From the IMG/VR virus record IMGVR_UViG_3300036851_000471, positions 1 to 45,484 of that record: a DNA stretch of 45,484 bases; one strand, written 5' to 3'. The DNA comes from a virus. Of the stretch, positions 1 to 7,578 are shown in pieces. The notes beneath the pieces are model-generated. The model was not told the origin of the DNA, made no database searches, and saw nothing but the letters and a program-made list of their open reading frames with translations. Position numbers and translations under genes: made by a program. Within the stretch, counting starts at the first letter, position 1. Each line of letters begins with the position of its first letter.

Positions 1-133
1 CTAATGTCTATACCCCCGACATTGTACAACATTGCTCAAGGTTACACAGATCGAGCCCCTACCGGCACTTTGCCCCTGTCCCTTCTTCTTCGTCAAAAAA
101 AAAAAAAAAAAAAAGACTGGAAAGGGTGTAAGG
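1..133. repeat. Left copy of terminal direct repeat
   Basis: This stretch is repeated at 45353-45484. The copies are identical except that the A tract is 20 long here and 19 long at the right end. The genome is therefore circular, circularly permuted, or carries short direct terminal repeats. The homopolymer difference means it is not a simple exact k-mer overlap. The first bases hold a small perfect dyad, AATGTC (3-8) and GACATT (18-23), around TATACCCCC. Confidence 0.9.
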
Positions 134-184
134 GAGGGTAGGGGGGTGCCGATTCTGTGTAATGTTGAGCAATGTTACCCAATG
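19..184. other. Origin-like region: inverted repeat, A tract, CATTG repeats
   Basis: Positions 29-49 and 155-175 form an inverted repeat with 19 of 21 matches; the left arm begins ACATTGCTCAA. Between the arms lie a 20-A tract (95-114) and a G-rich run. Further CATTG-type copies sit at 19-24 and, inverted, at 179-184. The region lies between the divergent leftward (45292) and rightward (346) genes. Iteron-like repeats, an asymmetric A/T tract and a position at the divergence point suggest a replication origin or initiator site. This is inference; no DnaA box was recognised. Confidence 0.5.
124..146 (+). other. G-quadruplex motif
   Basis: Four G runs (124-126, 132-134, 136-138, 141-146) are separated by loops of 5, 1 and 2 nt. 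This satisfies the canonical G3N1-7 rule. It lies 9 nt downstream of the A tract and inside the inverted repeat. Confidence 0.6.
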
Positions 185-246
185 CGGTAGTCATAGATGT
201 TTCACCCGTTGGGCCTGTTAGTACCGGCGGGCGGGGTCCAGCCGAC

Positions 247-275
247 TTGACACCTCCAAAGCGTTTTGGTATTCT
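247..275 (+). promoter_or_regulatory. Sigma70-type promoter for the first rightward gene
   Basis: TTGACA (247-252), a 17-bp spacer and TATTCT (270-275) match the sigma70 consensus. It reads rightward into the gene at 346, leaving a leader of about 65 nt. The motif GACTTGACA is shared with the promoter at 1009. Confidence 0.8.
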
Positions 276-345
276 CGCTTTGGTTGCGGGCATTCGCCCG
301 CGACGTACCCAAAGGTACTAACTCCCAACTGAAAGAGGTGTCCCA

Positions 346-861
346 ATGGCACGAAAGAAAGAGGCGCACGAGGAGAAGCTGAACTACACTCCCGGTGTCG
401 ATGAAGTCACGATCGAGCTGTTCACCGGCGAGGGCTACAATGCGGAGGACAAAAAAGTCCTCGAAGTGCATGTGTTCAAGCTGAATGACCTGCCGGCGAC
501 GCTCGAGTCGGGCGAAGGCCCGAAGTCGATCGCCGCGTACGGCTTGCAGTCGTTGCTGCAAGATCGCACGAGCGAGGTCAAGGAGTCCGCCCGCGCGAAG
601 CTGGAAGCGATGCGCGAGTACTTCGAGATCTTCAAGACCGGCAAGTGGCGCGAGTACAAGGAAGGTGTCGGTCGCAAGGCCAGCATCAATCCGCTGTTCG
701 CGCAGGCCCTGAGCAACATCAAGAAGGCGCCGCTCGCAGCCGTGATGAAGCGACTGACCGAGATGACCAAGGACGAGCGCGATGCGCTGCGTGCCCTGGA
801 GCCCGTTCAGCAAGAGATCGCCCGGCTCGAGGCCGAAGCGAACGTCGACGTTGGCTTCTAA
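346..861 (+). CDS. Early-type hypothetical protein, paralogue A
   Basis: A 171-residue protein of unknown function. It is paralogous to the product of the next gene (1090-1575). Shared features are an N-terminal MARK, a central AYGL..LQDRTSE block (about residues 65-80), a YFE...G.WR segment, a PLAAV.KRL block and a C-terminal VGF. It is charged and probably helical, with no membrane segment or recognised catalytic motif. The ATG is preceded by GAAAGAGGTG. The gene has its own promoter (247-275) and terminator (881-909), so it is a single-gene unit. Strong isolated expression at the edge of the right arm suggests an early or abundant host-interaction or DNA-associated protein, but no function can be assigned. 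Confidence 0.85.
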   Translation: MARKKEAHEEKLNYTPGVDEVTIELFTGEGYNAEDKKVLEVHVFKLNDLPATLESGEGPKSIAAYGLQSLLQDRTSEVKESARAKLEAMREYFEIFKTGKWREYKEGVGRKASINPLFAQALSNIKKAPLAAVMKRLTEMTKDERDALRALEPVQQEIARLEAEANVDVGF

Positions 862-880
862 CACGACGCTGGTGTAATGG

Positions 881-909
881 AGGCCCCGGGGCGACCTGGG
901 GCCTTTTTT
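881..909 (+). terminator. Rho-independent terminator
   Basis: AGGCCCC (881-887) pairs with GGGGCCT (898-904), followed by a six-T tract (904-909). It lies 20 nt after the first early gene and closes that unit. Confidence 0.85.
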
Positions 910-1008
910 ATTCCACGCTGCATAGTTCTCTGTTGAGTTTAATCCCACGCCGCGTGTGTCCGTATGCGCCGGGCAACGGGCGTGCCGGGGCAGGCCGCAA
1001 ACCACGAC

Positions 1009-1037
1009 TTGACATTCCCTTTGGTGTATGCCATAAT
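1009..1037 (+). promoter_or_regulatory. Sigma70-type promoter for the second paralogue
   Basis: TTGACA (1009-1014), a 17-bp spacer and CATAAT (1032-1037). It reads into the gene at 1090. Both this leader and the one at 346 contain an ACTAAC sequence shortly before the ribosome-binding site, so the promoter-leader unit may have been duplicated together with the gene. Confidence 0.8.
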
Positions 1038-1089
1038 CGTTTTGTAGCTGGCGCATTGCGCGCTGGCACTAACCCAGAAGGGGAATCAC

Positions 1090-1575
1090 ATGGCACGAAA
1101 GGAACGGGATGCCAACACGGTGTCCATCAAATACGACTTCACGCCGGAAGGCGTGGTCGCTACCAAATGGAAGGGCGAGGAATTCAAATCCGGCGAAGTG
1201 CTGGATACGGATACCTTCCTTCTGCGCGAACTGCCCTTAGAGTTCGTCCAGCGGCTTACCGCCTACGGACTGGGTAAGTGGCTGCAAGATCGTACCAGCG
1301 AATCGAAGGGCGCGGACGCCAAGCTGGCCGATATGCGTGGCTACTTCGAAAAGGCGTGCGCGGGCGAATGGCGCAAGGCCGCGACGGCCTCTGTGCGCGG
1401 AATCGACCCGCTGCTGGCTGCGGCACTCGCGGAGGTGTACGACGCGCCGTTGGCCGCCGTGCTCAAGCGGCTTTCCGGCATGACGCCCGACGAACGCAAG
1501 GCGATCAACACCGGCGACGTGGCGGTGCGTTACGCCGAGCTGCGGGCGGAAGCCGAAACGGAGGTGGGCTTCTAG
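1090..1575 (+). CDS. Early-type hypothetical protein, paralogue B
   Basis: A 161-residue protein, a diverged tandem copy of the gene at 346. It keeps MARK at the start, an AYGL..WLQDRTSE block (about residues 57-72), a RGYFE...GEWR segment, PLAAVLKRLSGMT..ER and a terminal EVGF. The ribosome-binding site AGAAGGGGA precedes the ATG. It sits between its own promoter and terminator as a second monocistronic unit. The core is conserved while the N-terminal 50 residues differ, suggesting that the paralogues share a fold but differ in partner. Function unknown. Confidence 0.85.
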   Translation: MARKERDANTVSIKYDFTPEGVVATKWKGEEFKSGEVLDTDTFLLRELPLEFVQRLTAYGLGKWLQDRTSESKGADAKLADMRGYFEKACAGEWRKAATASVRGIDPLLAAALAEVYDAPLAAVLKRLSGMTPDERKAINTGDVAVRYAELRAEAETEVGF

Positions 1576-1603
1576 CCTAAGTCCTTGTAATCCCTGCTCA
1601 TTT

Positions 1604-1629
1604 GGGGCGGCTACGGCCGCCCTTTTCTT
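1604..1629 (+). terminator. Rho-independent terminator
   Basis: GGGCGGC (1605-1611) pairs with GCCGCCC (1616-1622) over a TACG loop, followed by TTTTCTTT. It ends the second early unit. Confidence 0.85.
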
Positions 1630-1765
1630 TCGTGCCCCCAAGCGCACCGGCCCAGGCCGGCATCCACCCCCAAGCGGGCGGGCGGGGTCGTCTCATTATA
1701 CCCACGCACGGAATTTTTGCAGGGGAGAAATAAAATGCCCCCTTTATTCCCTCCCTTGCGCGAGC

Positions 1766-1796
1766 GGGGTACAATTATCAGGAATAACTATACCCC
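1766..1796. promoter_or_regulatory. Palindromic operator, copy 1
   Basis: An interrupted palindrome. The left arm GGGGTACAATTAT and the right arm, read on the other strand as GGGGTATAGTTAT, match at 11 of 13 positions, with 5 nt between. It belongs to a dispersed six-copy family. It lies in the non-coding stretch upstream of the terminase promoter. Confidence 0.7.
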
Positions 1797-1933
1797 GTGG
1801 GCCTGTCGGCCCAATCCGCTCTTCGACCGCGCTCTCGGTAACGACCGCGGATTCGGACTGGCACAAGGTTTCGGGCTTGCTACTGATCTTTCCCTGGGGA
1901 ACCTCTTCTCTTAGCTTTTTCTTGCTTTCCAGC

Positions 1934-1964
1934 TGGGCCGTGGGGATTGTACGGCCCACCTTTT
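1934..1964 (+). terminator. Terminator-like hairpin
   Basis: TGGGCCGT (1934-1941) and ACGGCCCA (1951-1958) form a perfect 8-bp stem with a 9-nt loop, followed by CCTTTT. The T tract is short, so strength is uncertain. It lies just upstream of the terminase promoter and would insulate it. Confidence 0.55.
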
Positions 1965-1977
1965 GGGGGCGAATAAC

Positions 1978-2006
1978 TTGACACCGCGCCGCACTCATTA
2001 TATCTT
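1978..2006 (+). promoter_or_regulatory. Sigma70-type promoter of the terminase/structural operon
   Basis: TTGACA (1978-1983), a 17-bp spacer and TATCTT (2001-2006). The expected start of transcription is at about 2012-2013, which coincides with the ATG at 2013. No Shine-Dalgarno sequence precedes that ATG, so the first message may be leaderless. Confidence 0.75.
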
Positions 2007-2012
2007 AGACGC

Positions 2013-2564
2013 ATGGCCGGGATTAACAAATTGCGATACAGGCATCTGGCGATTATGGACTGGATGCTGACGAACCCAGACCGCACTCAGGACGAGTGCT
2101 CGGCGGCGCTCGGCTATACGTCCGCCTGGGTGAGCATCGTTGCCTCGAGCGATTTGTTCCGTGCGGAGTTCGCCCGCCGCCGGAAGGAGTTTGAGGGGTA
2201 TCACAATGCCCGGCTCACCGGCAAGCTCACGGCGCTCGCGGACAAGGCGCTCGACCGGCAGTCGCAGCTGCTCGATCCGGACCCCATTACGAGCGCCTTA
2301 CCCCATCCGCGTGTGGTGCTCGACAGCGCGAATCTCGCCTTGAAGGCCCTTGGGTATCTCGACCCCAAGGCGCCAGCAGGTGGGGTGAATGTCAACGTGA
2401 ACGCAAATATCGACGCCCGGCGTGTAGACCCACAGGCATTGCAGGAGGCTCGGGCGATTTACCGAGCGCTGAATGCCGGGGCTACAACTATCGCTTTGGA
2501 GTCTAAGGTGGAAGATGGACAGAGCAGCACGGCAGGCCCTCTGCCTTCCGCCGCCAAACTTTAA
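2013..2564 (+). CDS. terS: Terminase small subunit (TerS), probable
   Basis: A 183-residue protein. The N-terminal part (about residues 10-55) looks like a helix-turn-helix of the phage terminase small subunit type (a PDRTQDECSAALGYT helix pair followed by FRAEFARRRKEF). A central helical region would support oligomerisation, and the C-terminus is low in complexity. TerS recognises the packaging site and hands DNA to TerL. It lies one gene upstream of TerL, as expected. There is no ribosome-binding site before the ATG, and the promoter -10 ends 7 nt upstream, implying a leaderless start. Its 3' end overlaps the next gene by 50 nt. Confidence 0.7.
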   Translation: MAGINKLRYRHLAIMDWMLTNPDRTQDECSAALGYTSAWVSIVASSDLFRAEFARRRKEFEGYHNARLTGKLTALADKALDRQSQLLDPDPITSALPHPRVVLDSANLALKALGYLDPKAPAGGVNVNVNANIDARRVDPQALQEARAIYRALNAGATTIALESKVEDGQSSTAGPLPSAAKL

Positions 2565-3036
2565 GCCCGTCCGCAAGGTCGACGCCGCGTGGTTTGTCAA
2601 ACCGCCGGGATTCATCTATGGGCGGGGCGCACGCGGCGCGCGGGCCGGCGGCATTCGCTACGAGCGAAAGGCCCAGGAACTACTCCAGCACCGCTACGAT
2701 GGCCGGTATCTCCCCTCGCCGTGGATTCGTTTCTCGACCGAAGGTGGCTTCCGGCTCTGCCAGCCTGACGGCCTCTTGTTCGACGTCAAGCGTGGACGCC
2801 TCACGGTGCTCGAGATTAAGCTTAAGCATACGAGCGACACCTACTATCAGCTCTTGCAGTTTTACGTCCCGGTGCTTGCCTTCCTCTTCCCGCGTGCTCT
2901 CTGGGAGATTCGCTGCTGCGAGATTGTTAAGTGGTACGATCCCGGCGTGGCGTTTCCATTCCCGACGCAGTTGCGGGAGAACCCTGAGGACTCCGAACTT
3001 GATCACATCGGCGTACACATTCTGGGAGTGAGCTAA
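2515..3036 (+). CDS. PD-(D/E)XK-like nuclease-fold protein
   Basis: A 173-residue protein starting at the ATG at 2515, preceded by AAGGTGGAAG; a longer upstream start lacks a good ribosome-binding site. The segment PDGLLFDVKRGRLTVLEIKLKHT (about residues 79-101; key residues the Asp in PDG and the Glu and Lys in EIK) has the spacing of a PD-(D/E)XK nuclease core, followed by a YYQLLQFY helix containing a Gln as in many of these enzymes. It lies between the two terminase genes and overlaps TerL by one base (TAATG). A role in packaging-linked DNA trimming or junction resolution is inference. Confidence 0.6.
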   Translation: MDRAARQALCLPPPNFKPVRKVDAAWFVKPPGFIYGRGARGARAGGIRYERKAQELLQHRYDGRYLPSPWIRFSTEGGFRLCQPDGLLFDVKRGRLTVLEIKLKHTSDTYYQLLQFYVPVLAFLFPRALWEIRCCEIVKWYDPGVAFPFPTQLRENPEDSELDHIGVHILGVS

Positions 3037-4511
3037 TGGAGCAGGACACCGCCCCCGTCGAGGAGATAGTAAAACTCGCCGCGATCGACACACTCTTCTT
3101 CGGGCGGGTGTTCTTCCCGAAGACCTTCCGCCAGCCCTCGCCCGAATTCCATCGGGGGATCATAACGACGGTCGAGGCGGCGGCGAATCGTTATATCGCC
3201 ATTAAGGTATTCCGCGACGGGGCGAAGACTACCCTACTCCGCGTGTTCTGCGCCAAGCGAATTGCCTACGGCCTCTCCCGCACGATTATGATCGTGTCGG
3301 CCTCGCAGAGCCACGCTATCCGCTCCGTGCGGTGGATCAAGAAGCAGATTGAATTCAATACCAACTTCGCTCAGACGTACGGATTGGTGAAGGGGAGCAA
3401 GTGGACGGACGAAGAGCTTGAGATAAAGAACACCGTTCTCGACATTACGATCTCCGTGGTCGCCGCCGGTATTACCGGCCAGACGCGCGGTGTGAACATC
3501 GACGACTATCGCCCAGATCTAATCCTGGTGGACGATCCGTGCGACGAGGAAAATACGAAGACTCCGGAGCAGCGGCAGAAGACAGAGGACCTGCTCGGCT
3601 CCCTGCAGAAGGGCCTCGCGCCGGTGTCGGAGAATCCCGACGCTAAGATGGTGATCCTACAAACCCCGCTCAACCGGGAGGACGCCATCGAGCTTCGCAT
3701 GAAGGATACGCAGTGGGCCTCGCTGGCCTGCTCTTGTTTTGATGCCGAAGGCCGATCGACGTGGGAAGCTCGGCGCTCCACGGCGTGGCTGCAGGCGGAG
3801 AAGGAAGCTCACATTGCACGGAACCAGTTGTCCCTTTGGCTGCGAGAGATGGAGGTTACTGTTGTCTCCCGCGAACTGGCAACGTTCCTGGTAGAGTGGC
3901 TCCAATATTGGGATGTGCTCCCTGAAGGGATGATGGTATATATTGGTGTCGACCCCACGCCGCCGCCGAGGGCCGGACAAGAGAACACCTCCAATGCCCA
4001 CCTCGACGATGCGTGCATCTCCGCTATCGGCCTTTGGCGGGGACGTGTATACCTCATTGAGTATTACGTTTGTAAGTCCCCGAATCCAATGGAGTTTATT
4101 GTAAAGCTCTTCGAAATGGTTCGCCGCTTGCGACCGATCTCTGTGGGAGTAGAAACGATCCTCTTCGCCCGTACACTATCCACGCTCATCAACGATGAGA
4201 TGCAACGACTGCAGTTCTTCTTCCTTGTCATTCCGGTGGAGGACAAACGGAACAAGATGGTGCGTATCACTCAAGCATTGACAGGTCGGGCCTCACAGCA
4301 TATGCTCTACGTCAGCCCGAAGCATACGGAGTTTATCGACCAATTCGCGACGTATCCTGATGTAGCCCACGACGACATTCTGGATGCGGTCTCAATCGCG
4401 CTTGGTCTAATAAACCCATACGCCGAAAGCGGCAACACTTACGATGGGGAGTTTGTGAGGGAACAGGAAAAGTCCCTCGAAAAACTGCCTAACTTCGGGA
4501 GATGTCCGTGA
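3036..4511 (+). CDS. terL: Terminase large subunit (TerL)
   Basis: A 491-residue packaging motor and nuclease. The ATPase half has a variant Walker A RDGAKTT (residues 60-66) and Walker B LILVDDP (162-168). A C-terminal RNase H-fold nuclease carries Asp306 (YIGVDP), Glu373 (GVET) and the DD..D cluster at 446-450 (AHDDILDAV). These are the expected acidic metal ligands. It couples ATP hydrolysis to filling the procapsid through the portal. Translation is coupled upstream (TAATG) and the portal gene starts 10 nt before its stop. Confidence 0.92.
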   Translation: MEQDTAPVEEIVKLAAIDTLFFGRVFFPKTFRQPSPEFHRGIITTVEAAANRYIAIKVFRDGAKTTLLRVFCAKRIAYGLSRTIMIVSASQSHAIRSVRWIKKQIEFNTNFAQTYGLVKGSKWTDEELEIKNTVLDITISVVAAGITGQTRGVNIDDYRPDLILVDDPCDEENTKTPEQRQKTEDLLGSLQKGLAPVSENPDAKMVILQTPLNREDAIELRMKDTQWASLACSCFDAEGRSTWEARRSTAWLQAEKEAHIARNQLSLWLREMEVTVVSRELATFLVEWLQYWDVLPEGMMVYIGVDPTPPPRAGQENTSNAHLDDACISAIGLWRGRVYLIEYYVCKSPNPMEFIVKLFEMVRRLRPISVGVETILFARTLSTLINDEMQRLQFFFLVIPVEDKRNKMVRITQALTGRASQHMLYVSPKHTEFIDQFATYPDVAHDDILDAVSIALGLINPYAESGNTYDGEFVREQEKSLEKLPNFGRCP

Positions 4512-6451
4512 CCGCGTATGAGATTAAGTATGACTCGGACCAGCATCGCAAAGTGCTGCGCGAGATTCAGGAACGTCATCAATTCTCCCGTCGATATATG
4601 GAGCGGCGCTACCCCGAATGGCGCCGTTGCGAGGAACGCTTCCGGGCCTATCGGCCGACGAAGGAAGAGGATGCCTCTCGCAAGGCCAAGCGCGACGCCG
4701 GCACTCCGCAGTATACTACCCTCGAGGTTCCGTACTCCTACGCGATCCTCATGACGGCACATACCTACTGGACGTCGGTGCTGATGGGCCGGAGTCCCAT
4801 CATGCAGTTCGCCGGCCGGCATGGTGAAGCCGAGATGAAGATTCAGGCGATTGAAGCAATCATCGACTATCAGATGCAGGTAGGCAAGCTTCTGCCTTCG
4901 CTCTTTGTCTGGCTTCTCGACACCGGGAAGTACGGCATCGGCGTTCTCGGCACCTATTGGGAGGAAGAAAAGCGCGTCATCTCGAAGATGGCCGACGTGC
5001 CCGTGACCTTCTACGGGATTCCCGTTCCCGGAAAGACCAAGCGGGTGAAGCAGACCGCCGTCGTTCCTGGGTACAAGGGAAACAAGACCTACAACGTCCG
5101 GCCCTACGACTTCTTCCCTGATCCACGTGTGCCCGTGAGCGACTTACAGAAGGGTGAGTTCTGTGGGCGTGCTACGGAGTTAGGTTGGAATCAAATCCTG
5201 AAGCGCAAAGAGCGCGGAATGTATTTCAACACCGACGTGCTCGAGAAGGCTCTCGGCATGCGGGATGATCGTGAACGCGGCTCGGAGCAGGTCGAGCTTC
5301 CTGCGCGGGACGACGATATCCGCACGGTGATGGGCAAGGACGGGAAGAAGAAGAAGGCCTCGGACTTTGTGAACATCCTCGAGATGTATATCGAGCTGGT
5401 GCCGAAGGACTGGGGACTGGGCAACGGCACCTATCCCGAGAAGTGGGTGTTTACACTCGCCAACGACAAGGTCATTATCGGCGCCCAGCCGATGGGCCTA
5501 CTCCACGACAAGTTCCCCTTTGACATTCTCGAGTACGAGGTCGATGGGTACTCGCACACGGCTCGTGGCATGCTCGAGATCTCCAACGACCTCAACGACA
5601 TTCTGACGTGGCTGTTCAATACTCATATGTTCAACATCCGCAAGGCGTTGAACGATATGTTCGTCGTGGACCCCTCACGCGTGACGATGAAGGACTTCGA
5701 GACCGAGGGCGCCGGGCGCCTCATTCGCCTCAAGCCGACGGCCTACGGAAGTGACGTCCGCTCCGTCGTGACGCAGTTCAACGTCGTTGACGTCACCGGC
5801 CAGCATATGAAGAATACGCAGGTCGTCGCGGAGATGATCCAGCGTGTGTTGGGCGTGACGGAGAACATGATGGGCCTCGTGAACGCGGGCGGTCGCAAGA
5901 CGGCGACGGAAGTCCGCACGAGCTCGAGCGCTGGCGCCAATCGTATGAAGACCACCTGCGAGTACTTCTCGGCCTGCGGCTTTGCTCCGTGGGGTGAGAA
6001 AATGGTGTCGAATTCCCAGCAGTTCTACGATCAGGAGATGAACCTTCGCATCGCCGGCGATCTCATTCAAGGACCGGAGTTCTTTAAGGTCACGCCCGAG
6101 CTGATTACAGGGTTCTTTGACTTAGTGCCGGTAGATGGTACACTCCCTATAGACAGGTTTGCACAAGCGAACTTGTGGAAAGAAGTTCTCGTGGGTATGG
6201 CGGATATGCCGCAGCTCGCGATGCAGTACGACATTGGAAAGATTTTCGCGTTTATGGCACAACTTGGCGGACTGAAGAACATCAACCAGTTCAAGATCAA
6301 AGCTGTGCCAGATGCCATGCTCAATGCGAGCGCAGCAGCAGGGAACTCAATTCCCTTAGGAGGCCCGAGTGGCGGACCTGGAACGATTGGTGGAACTGAA
6401 GGCGGAGCTGGTCTCACTCGTCCAATCAGCGGGGTGGGACCAACTGGTTAA
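4502..6451 (+). CDS. Portal protein
   Basis: A 649-residue protein directly after TerL. Length, position, the charged N-terminus and a segment rich in large aromatic and amphipathic helices (about residues 80-160, then ITGxF/LVP-like motifs near the C-terminus) fit podovirus/P22-type portals. The portal forms the dodecameric ring at one capsid vertex and docks TerL. The C-terminal 20-30 residues are Gly/Pro rich. It starts within the TerL gene and its end overlaps the next gene by 83 nt. Confidence 0.85.
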   Translation: MSVTAYEIKYDSDQHRKVLREIQERHQFSRRYMERRYPEWRRCEERFRAYRPTKEEDASRKAKRDAGTPQYTTLEVPYSYAILMTAHTYWTSVLMGRSPIMQFAGRHGEAEMKIQAIEAIIDYQMQVGKLLPSLFVWLLDTGKYGIGVLGTYWEEEKRVISKMADVPVTFYGIPVPGKTKRVKQTAVVPGYKGNKTYNVRPYDFFPDPRVPVSDLQKGEFCGRATELGWNQILKRKERGMYFNTDVLEKALGMRDDRERGSEQVELPARDDDIRTVMGKDGKKKKASDFVNILEMYIELVPKDWGLGNGTYPEKWVFTLANDKVIIGAQPMGLLHDKFPFDILEYEVDGYSHTARGMLEISNDLNDILTWLFNTHMFNIRKALNDMFVVDPSRVTMKDFETEGAGRLIRLKPTAYGSDVRSVVTQFNVVDVTGQHMKNTQVVAEMIQRVLGVTENMMGLVNAGGRKTATEVRTSSSAGANRMKTTCEYFSACGFAPWGEKMVSNSQQFYDQEMNLRIAGDLIQGPEFFKVTPELITGFFDLVPVDGTLPIDRFAQANLWKEVLVGMADMPQLAMQYDIGKIFAFMAQLGGLKNINQFKIKAVPDAMLNASAAAGNSIPLGGPSGGPGTIGGTEGGAGLTRPISGVGPTG

Positions 6452-6689
6452 CGCCGCCAACATGCAGGTCCAGATGCGCCGCCGGCAGATTTTCGAGATG
6501 CCGGGACGTTCGCTGGAGGACCTGCTCGAGATGCAGGCGTCGAAGAACGAGGTTGCGGGGATACAGCTATTCCTGAACCTACCGAATCTGATGATCGAGG
6601 ACCTAACGATCTCGATCCAGAAACTGAGAGAGGAAGAGAAAAATGGACCCGAAAGAGACGCAAAACCAGCCGGCCCCGTCGCCCCCTGA
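6369..6689 (+). CDS. Small helical head-region protein
   Basis: A 106-residue protein starting at GTG 6369, placed 5 nt after a strong TTAGGAGG, so the unusual start and the long overlap with the portal gene look genuine. It is predicted to be helical and charged, with a Pro/Ala tail. No catalytic motif was recognised. Its place between portal and scaffold, overlapping both, suggests an accessory head-assembly factor. Function unknown. Confidence 0.7.
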   Translation: MADLERLVELKAELVSLVQSAGWDQLVNAANMQVQMRRRQIFEMPGRSLEDLLEMQASKNEVAGIQLFLNLPNLMIEDLTISIQKLREEEKNGPERDAKPAGPVAP

Positions 6690-7578
6690 GGCAGCGGAGC
6701 CCACGCCGAAGGAACTTGAAGGCAATCCCTTCGAGGCCCTTGCGGACGAAATTTCCCGCGACGACGATAGCGTCGAGGCGGAAGCTCCTCCTGTTGCCCT
6801 TGAGATAACGGCTGAGGCGGCTCCCGCTGCGACGGCTCCGGCGCCCTCAGCTCCTCCTGCGAAGGAAACGCCGCCCACTCCGGTAGTCCCGGACCCTGCG
6901 GCAACGCCTCCGCCTACACAGCCCGCAGTCGTGACTGCGCCTGTGACCCCACCGGCTACGCCTCCGGCTCAGCCGACGACCCCACCTGTAGCGCCGCCTG
7001 CTCCAGCGCCGACACCAGAGGCTCAACAGCCGCCTGCTGCTCCGGCGCCCGACATGAAGGCATTGCGGGAACAGGCCGTCAGCGAGCTTACAAAGGTGTA
7101 CGCAATTCCGGAGGAAGATATTCCGAGGATCATGACAGAGCCGGAGACGGTTCTGCCTCGCCTTATGGCCCAAATGCACGCGAACATCTACGAAGCTGCG
7201 GTGCAGACTGTCGTCAGTCAGCTCCCGCAGATTATGCAGATGGTGACTACGCGAGAGACGGAGAGTGCGAAGGCCAAGTCGGCGTTCTTTGAGCGCTGGC
7301 CTGATCTTGCTCCCTTCGAGCAGGAATTGATCCCGATGGTGCAAACCTATCGGGCACTCAATCCTGGGGCTCCGGTGCAGACCTTGATTGAACAAGTCGG
7401 CGCGAGCGCCATGTTCATGAAGGGCTTGGTACCAGCTGACGGTGCGCCTCCGGCTCCGGCAGGGACCCCGTTCACTCCCGCGACTGCACAAGGCGGACGG
7501 CCTGCGGCGGCGCCGAACATGGCTCCGGCAAACCCATTCACGGATCTCACAAACGAGATCCTTCAAGAGGATATGTAA
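6643..7578 (+). CDS. Capsid scaffolding protein, probable
   Basis: A 311-residue acidic protein. The first 140 residues are Pro/Ala/Thr rich and low in complexity. The middle (about residues 140-260) is helical, and the end is short and Pro rich. Disorder plus a helical core immediately before the major capsid gene is typical of scaffold proteins, which template the procapsid and then leave it. The ATG is preceded by GAGGAAGAG and the stop directly abuts the capsid ATG. A long antisense frame over this gene is a composition artefact. Confidence 0.75.
   Translation: MDPKETQNQPAPSPPEAAEPTPKELEGNPFEALADEISRDDDSVEAEAPPVALEITAEAAPAATAPAPSAPPAKETPPTPVVPDPAATPPPTQPAVVTAPVTPPATPPAQPTTPPVAPPAPAPTPEAQQPPAAPAPDMKALREQAVSELTKVYAIPEEDIPRIMTEPETVLPRLMAQMHANIYEAAVQTVVSQLPQIMQMVTTRETESAKAKSAFFERWPDLAPFEQELIPMVQTYRALNPGAPVQTLIEQVGASAMFMKGLVPADGAPPAPAGTPFTPATAQGGRPAAAPNMAPANPFTDLTNEILQEDM

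Larger units (their letters stand above)
1630..1977. other. Non-coding regulatory stretch before the terminase operon
   Basis: About 350 bases without a convincing gene. It holds an imperfect inverted repeat (arms about 1725-1737 and 1746-1758, around ATGCCCCC). It also holds the palindromic operator at 1766-1796, a short hairpin TGGGCC-TGTC-GGCCCA near 1798-1813, and a terminator-like hairpin at 1934-1964. The 12-mer TGCCCCCTTTAT near 1735-1747 also occurs next to the operator at 14410-14457. A structured small RNA is possible but I see no clear promoter for one. A short reading frame at 1717-1914 lacks coding features. Confidence 0.5.

Noticed and set aside
202-1056. 284-residue - strand frame over the first early gene
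   Set aside because: It runs antisense to a gene with its own promoter, ribosome-binding site and terminator, and resembles composition noise.
1717-1914. 65-residue + strand frame between early genes and terminase
   Set aside because: No ribosome-binding site or domain; it overlaps the operator copy and hairpins, which better explain the sequence.
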